From: Anas platyrhynchos
Taxonomy: Eukaryota; Chordata; Aves; Anseriformes; Anatidae
DNA length: 64,000 bases
Assembly (NCBI RefSeq): GCF_047663525.1
Contig: NC_092602.1
Coordinates: forward strand, 4,285,501 to 4,349,500
Direction of reading: 5' to 3'
The position numbers and the translations under genes were made by a program. Shown here one piece after another: positions 58,585 to 64,000 of this stretch. Under the pieces are notes generated by a model. It ran no database searches. It worked only from the letters and a program-made list of their open reading frames with translations, and had not been told where the DNA came from. Numbering within the stretch: the first letter of the stretch is position 1; every line of letters starts with the position of its first letter.

Positions 58585-61388
58585 CTGGACCGATAACAGC
58601 ACGTGTGAGGGCACGGCACGGGCACAGCGACAGCACCTGCTGGCCTCAGGCACCAAGTGCCACCAAGGCTTGCCCCTGCTGTCCCTGTCCCTTACCTTGC
58701 GGAGCAGGGCACAGGGAGCACAGCATGGTGGTGGCACTCCGAGGGCTGCAGAGCTGTGACACTGCACCAAGTGTCCTAGCAGGGCCCTGGCTGGGCAGGC
58801 TGGTTGGGGCCACCACCAGAAAGATGCCACCAGCCCCCTGCCACCGTACTCAAGCTCCATCCCTGCCACCGGCTTCCTGCCACCCAGCTCAGCCCCGTTC
58901 CTGCTGCTGCCCAGCTCCAGCATCCCGCACCCAGCTCCATGTCCCCAGCAGAGCCTGCTGCAGGTGGGATGCGGGATGTGGGGTAGGGGGGTTGCAGGCA
59001 GACACCGGCAGAGGACACCCCCTCCCCGTCCTCCCCGCAGACTGCAGCGGGGACACTGCCACCCCTGTGCCTTGCTCCCCAGCAGGGCAGGTCCGCAGCC
59101 CCCCAAAGCCTGCAGAAGTCCCTCTCCTGTCAAGGGGAGTGGGTGCTGGGGGCAGGGGCAGGATGCGCTGCGGTCTCCCCGTGCCAGCAGGCATGGGCAG
59201 AGACCCCCATCGCCCTGACAGAGCTTCCTCAGCCAGTGGAGAGGGAGAGCAGAGAACCCGCACAATCCGCCTTACCTGGCAGTTCTTAGACCTACGGTGA
59301 TGGATACTATAGAAAACCCTAAAATAGACAGATTAAACAGGTTAGGAGAAGTGAGTCTAACGGTTAGAACAGGTCGAGGGGAAAAGGGGGGAAGAGGAGG
59401 CGGGGGACAGATTGCTGCGGGACCGTCCTCCCTCTGCCATCCGGGGAGACCCCATCTCCTTCTCCCCGTGTCCCGTCCGCCAAGTGCAGGCACCGGCCGC
59501 ATGCAGCGAGCGGTTACGGGGCGCGTGCAGGGTGAGTTAGTCGGTTACGTGGTCTGCAAACCACTGGCTCCCTGGGCCAGCATGCACGGCTCGGACTGCA
59601 GCGCCAGGGCAAAAAGGGGGAGTGCTGCGGCCAGCCAAAACCGCGGGGAAGAACACGGCATCCCCCAAACCTCCTGCGTGGCGGTGGTGCAGAAGGCTGA
59701 CAGCTTGCAGCAGCCCTGCGCTAGGCTCACCGCAGCCCACGGTGGGAGCTGTGATGCCAGGCACGGTCCTGGCTCCCAGCTGGTGGGCTCGGTGGCACCA
59801 GTGCTAGCAGGGACCCTCTGCACCTCATCCTCTTCCTCTGCCAGCAGCCCTGGCTCCAGCGCTGCGGCAGCACCTGTGGGAGCCCAGCTTGTCCGTGTCC
59901 CTCCATGGTCAGCTCAGCCCTTGGGGACACTTTGTGGACCCTTGCATCCCAGAGCTGCACCCCAGCTTGGGGACAAGGCTCCTGCAGACCCTGCTGGGGG
60001 ATGGCACCCAGGGGATAGCACCACGGGGACAAGGGCAGCCCGGAGCCGGGCACTCGCTGCCTGCTGGCACAAGATGAGCTGGGGGCAGGCTCCGGGTGCT
60101 GCACAGCTCCAGAGCCCCCAGGCATGGCCAGGAGGACTCAGCAAAGGTCGGGCAGACCAGCAGCATCTAACGAGCCAAAATGCTGGGGCTTACCTATCAA
60201 ACACTCGCTTCCTTGTTGCCTCCATCCCGAACAGCACACGAGCACCGAGGAGCTGCAGGAAGTAAATATAAGTGATTAGGATTCCCCGGAGAGCTTCTGT
60301 CCCTCCTGGAAGCCTGATGAGAGCACCAGCCTGCAGGTGACACCACCACATCCTCTTCAGGCATGGAGAGCCACCAGCTCATCCTCTGCTGTGCAGATGC
60401 TTGGCAAGGGGCACAAAGACTTCACCTTCAAATGTTGCCAGCTAAAAACAAACAAAAAGATCTCCCCCAAACCTGGGAAAAAGGTCCTGGGCAGAAACAC
60501 CAGCTCTGCCCCATGGGTCTAGCCAAGCTTCCAGAGGTGCTTGGATGTGAAGGATGCTCTGCCTGGTCCCACAACCTCCTTGCTCTGGGAGAGTTTCTTA
60601 CAAGCCGGCTTGCTTTAGGATTAGCACAGGGGGCAGATCCTCAGAGCAGCACTGCCTGCGTGCACCCCGCTGCCCTCTGCACCGGGCTCCCCAGGGGTGT
60701 GCGGCACGGGGGGGACATTACAGCAGGGCACGGCTGGGGATACCTGCAGCACTTGCAAGCCTGGGGCTCCAGCTGTGCCAGCTTTCTGAGCATCACTAAA
60801 TGTTGCTTGCTCAGCCCCATGTAGGAGCCCAGCAATACCGCCAGCTGCTCCACGGAGGCTGGGACAGGTCCCTGAGCCTTGGGTATCCCAGTGCAGAGCC
60901 CTCATATCAGACCCCCAGTGTCCCCAGGTCTCACAGCACCAGGCAGCAGCTGCAGCAGCTAAAATGTTTTTGGCAGAGGCCTGACCCAACGCAATGCAGG
61001 GACAGGGGCTCAGAGCCCTCTTGGAGGTGCGGAGATGTCTGCAAGGGATGCCATCCGAGGTGCAGGCTCAAGTCAAACCAGGGCTGCTATTTCCAAGCCT
61101 CCCGTGGTGGGCAGTACACACTGATGCAACTCAGGTATAGGGAAGACACGTGGAAAAGGTGCTCCCTGTCCCCAGAACCAGCAAGGGGCCACCATACTGG
61201 GGGTTACTGGGAACAGAGGTGATCTTGGTGGAAGCCCCACGCACCTTGGCCAATGCTCAGTGTGAGCCACCCAGTCCCTGCTGGAGGTGGAAGCGACCCT
61301 GGAGGTTTAGGAGCAGGCCAAAAGCACGCTGCAGTCGAGGGAAACTTTGCTCGGGTTGGTCCAGCAATGAACGACAGAGCCTGGAATG

Positions 61389-61432
61389 TGTTTTTTTTTT
61401 TCTTTCCTTTTTTTTTTTTTTTTTCCCCTTTA
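61389..61432 (+). repeat. Poly(T) tract
   Basis: Two T runs separated by CTTTCC, ending in CCCC. It reads as poly(A) on the minus strand. Confidence 0.88.
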
Positions 61433-61677
61433 TATGTAACAAATGCAGAAGAGGAGGAGGAGACAGCAAGGAAGTATTCGCTCGAAACCCAGCGTAGTCA
61501 CAGGACCGCGTCTGGCTGCCAGAATGAGTTGTCCCAGGCTGGTGGGGCTGAGGGCAGCCCCCAGCAAAACCCATGCAAGGCAGAGGCTGAGCTCAGCCCC
61601 CCCCCGAGCCAGGCAACGCCAAGCCCTGCGCGGGCAGCACCGCACGCGGACGCAGGAGCACCGCGTCCGCCTTGTGC

Positions 61678-61800
61678 AGAGGATGTTGAAAAATTGGACA
61701 GGAGGCAGAAAGGAACCACAAAAATGATTCAGGGCCTGGAAAAAATGCCTTGCAGCTGGAGACCAAAATAGCTCCATCTATTTAGTCCGTCAAAGAGATT
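61678..61800 (+). mobile_element. CR1 internal fragment
   Basis: CAGGAGGCAGAAAGGAACCA, AAAATGATTCAGGGCCTGGA and CAAAATAGCTCCATCTATTT resemble the segment near the CR1 ORF2 C-terminus (IQRMLKN..., TTKMIQGLEKMP, then LCPSKR-type). It lacks the 3' end repeats and is truncated at both ends. Confidence 0.65.
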
Positions 61801-64000
61801 ACACGGCGCTGCGATTGCAGCGGGCTCGGCGCTCCCCGCGGGGACCCCGGGGCTCGAGCAGGGTCTCTGCCCCCGGCGGGAGCAGCAGCGTGGGGCTGAG
61901 CATGCAAGGAGAGGTGGTGGGGGCATTACCCAAAGCAACTCCCCAGGGACCGGGTGGGCCCGAGGCGAGATTCTTCCCTACAAGACGGCCCTGAGCGAGC
62001 TACCGGGCTCTGCTCCAGCACAACAGGCTGAAATTCATCGTGCTGTGATAGACAGGAGCGGGGCTGACCAGGGATTGTCCTGCCCTACGCTTCCCTGCCT
62101 TTAGAAATCCAGTGTCTGGTGTTTTTTTCCTAGTGAAAACAGTTTCAAGTCCACAAGGGGAAACTCCCCACTAGGGGAATCCCCACTGCCCTCCCCTTCC
62201 TCCCCATGCGCACCCCAAAGCTCCTCGCTTCCCCCCTCCTGCCACAGGGAGCCCTCCAGGAACCCGCAGCCACTTGGGCACCTCCAGCAACCCAGCTGCA
62301 TCCTTGGATGCACCAAAACACCTGGGGGGGCCCTGGCCAGGCAGCCCCCAGCGCCCTGAGCTGACACCGAAGCCAGGCAGCAGCAGGGAAGACGCCTCCC
62401 TCTGCCACGAGCAGGACCCCGACCCCGCCAGCCGCAACCCATCCCGCACCCCCCGCCCAGGATTACAGCCTGTCCTTTAACAGATAGCTAATCTCTCCTT
62501 CGCTGTGCCTGGCCGTGGTATCCAACACCTCCGTGCTCAGCCTCCCCTCATTTATCAGCTGCTCCGACAGCAAATAAATACGCTCGTGTTTCACAGCTCC
62601 AGTTCCCTCCCCACAGGGTCAGCATCCCTTGCCCGCACAGCGCAGCAAGGATGGGTCACGGAGTGCCAGGACGGTGCCGGGACCAGTGCTTGGCCCCAAG
62701 GATGCCCTTGGACCTGCTGCCTGGTTTCAGCCCTTCTCTCTCTATTTCTTCCCTTGAGAAAGGGCGAAAAGTCCCGCTGGTTCCAAGCGTGGCTACCCTG
62801 CAGCACACCCGCAGCCCTACGGTTTCAATGGGGTGAGGAGAGGTAGACGGGACGTGGCACTGGGTATCTGGTGCTCCCAGTGCAGCCCTCAGACTGGATC
62901 CAGCCCCGTGCTGGTGGCAGATGACCTGAACCCGTGGGTTATTGGGATGTGTTTCCGAAACGTGCCTCATGGCTTTGTCTCCTCTGAAGGGGGTTCAGTC
63001 CCTGTGCCCCACAACTGCTCAAAGCGGGACCACTGAGAAATTTGTTTAAAAACTTGCTCCTGACCCAAACTGACGTACCAGCACAGACATGCCCTGAGCA
63101 AGCAAGTGCTCTGGGCTTCATTATATTTTTCCTTTCCTCAAAGTGCTATAAATGCTGGGAAAAGGAAGAAGACGTTGCCCGTGAGATGTGGCTGGCTCAC
63201 GGGGATTTCACTGACGCAGAGGAAAAGGAGCGCAGACGGAGGCAGAGCCAGGGCTGCCCCTGCTCCCTGGGACACAGCTGCATCCCACTGAGCATCCCAC
63301 ATCGTGCTGAGCTTTGGGCTGAGCATCCTGCACGAGCTGAGCATCAGCAAGTATCGGGAGCTGCAAATCCCAAAGCCCAGAGCACCACTGCCACCTCCCC
63401 CAGCCAAACCAGTGCTGGCACACTGCTGCCCAAACTGGGGAGGAGCACATCACCCCGACACTGAGCCCCCTTTTTCTGTTACCCACCACTCGGTGCCACC
63501 CTGTGCAGCATTGCCAGACCCCAGACAGGCTCATCCACGGTGGACTGGGACATCCCTGCAGCTCCCCGACCTGACTCCTGCCAGAAGCCACTGGCCTTGA
63601 GGTGCAGGCACAGACAGGTAATGCCTCGGCGCAGTTCTGGGAGCCTATGTGAAAGGAAACCCTTCGCATAGAGAAAAAAATGAAAAAAAAAAAATCAAAG
63701 GAGAATTTTGGAGAGAGGAGAACAAGGCAAAGGAATTTCCATGTACACAGGGCTTGCTCTCACCAGCCCTGCACCCCTGCATCTCAAGCTACAGGGAGAG
63801 TCATGCTGAAAGTTAACAGCTTACAAAAGAGCTTCAAATTTAAGAGGAGCAGTCACATTTGGTACACAAAACCAAGTCGCTCCAAAACACTTTTCTCCTG
63901 CCCTAAGTGACTCTTTGAATCGCTGCCCACTAGCCAGGTCTCCGGAGCTTGCAGTGGGATGCTGAAGCAGAACCCCCAGCGCCGAGGGGTGCCTGGACAC

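Larger units (their letters stand above)
58585..64000. other. Probable SCARF2 5' intron / upstream sequence
   Basis: GC-rich, with no SCARF2 signal-peptide or first Cys-rich exon recognised on the minus strand. It contains a T-rich tract (61390-61432), a CR1 fragment (61678-61800), poly(A)-type runs near 63690, and an isolated candidate splice unit at 59276-59318. Confidence 0.5.

Overview
The window looks like a GC-rich piece of a bird genome. It carries intron-bearing vertebrate genes with GT-AG junctions, CpG islands at gene starts, and several CR1 retroposon fragments with the avian/reptilian CR1 3' end; no bacterial or organellar features are seen. The content matches the chicken chromosome 15 / human 22q11.2 neighbourhood. 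The species cannot be fixed from the sequence.

Layout: (1) 232-8429, minus strand, the complete coding region of the ATP-gated channel P2RX6 in 12 exons. (2) 8488-16751, plus strand, LRRC74B in 8 coding exons, head to head with P2RX6 from one small CpG-rich promoter; both gene starts touch the same CCATGG. (3) 16752-23633, intergenic, no gene recognised. (4) 23634-26809, minus strand, SLC7A4 in 4 coding exons, with a non-coding first exon in a CpG island near 27.84-28.0 kb. (5) 28.03-32.4 kb, intergenic with CR1 pieces. (6) 32409-39005, minus strand, DGCR6 in 5 exons with a large AT-rich intron 3 and several minisatellites near its promoter. (7) 39.2-47.9 kb, a CR1 copy, an unassigned broken coding-like fragment near 40.15-40.55 kb, then GC-rich sequence without a recognised gene. 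(8) 47.9-58.6 kb, minus strand, SCARF2 from its second EGF-type exon to its polyadenylation signal; the signal-peptide exon(s) were not found and probably lie beyond the right edge. (9) 58.6-64 kb, presumably SCARF2 5' intron, with one isolated candidate micro-exon.

The genes do not form a pathway. What links them is ancient synteny: all have human orthologues in the 22q11.2 deletion region. In human, DGCR6 lies at the proximal end of that interval, SCARF2 in the middle and SLC7A4/LRRC74B/P2RX6 at the distal end. Here DGCR6 sits directly between SLC7A4 and SCARF2. Exon borders were placed by hand from GT/AG sites, reading-frame phase and recalled family sequence; no alignment was run.
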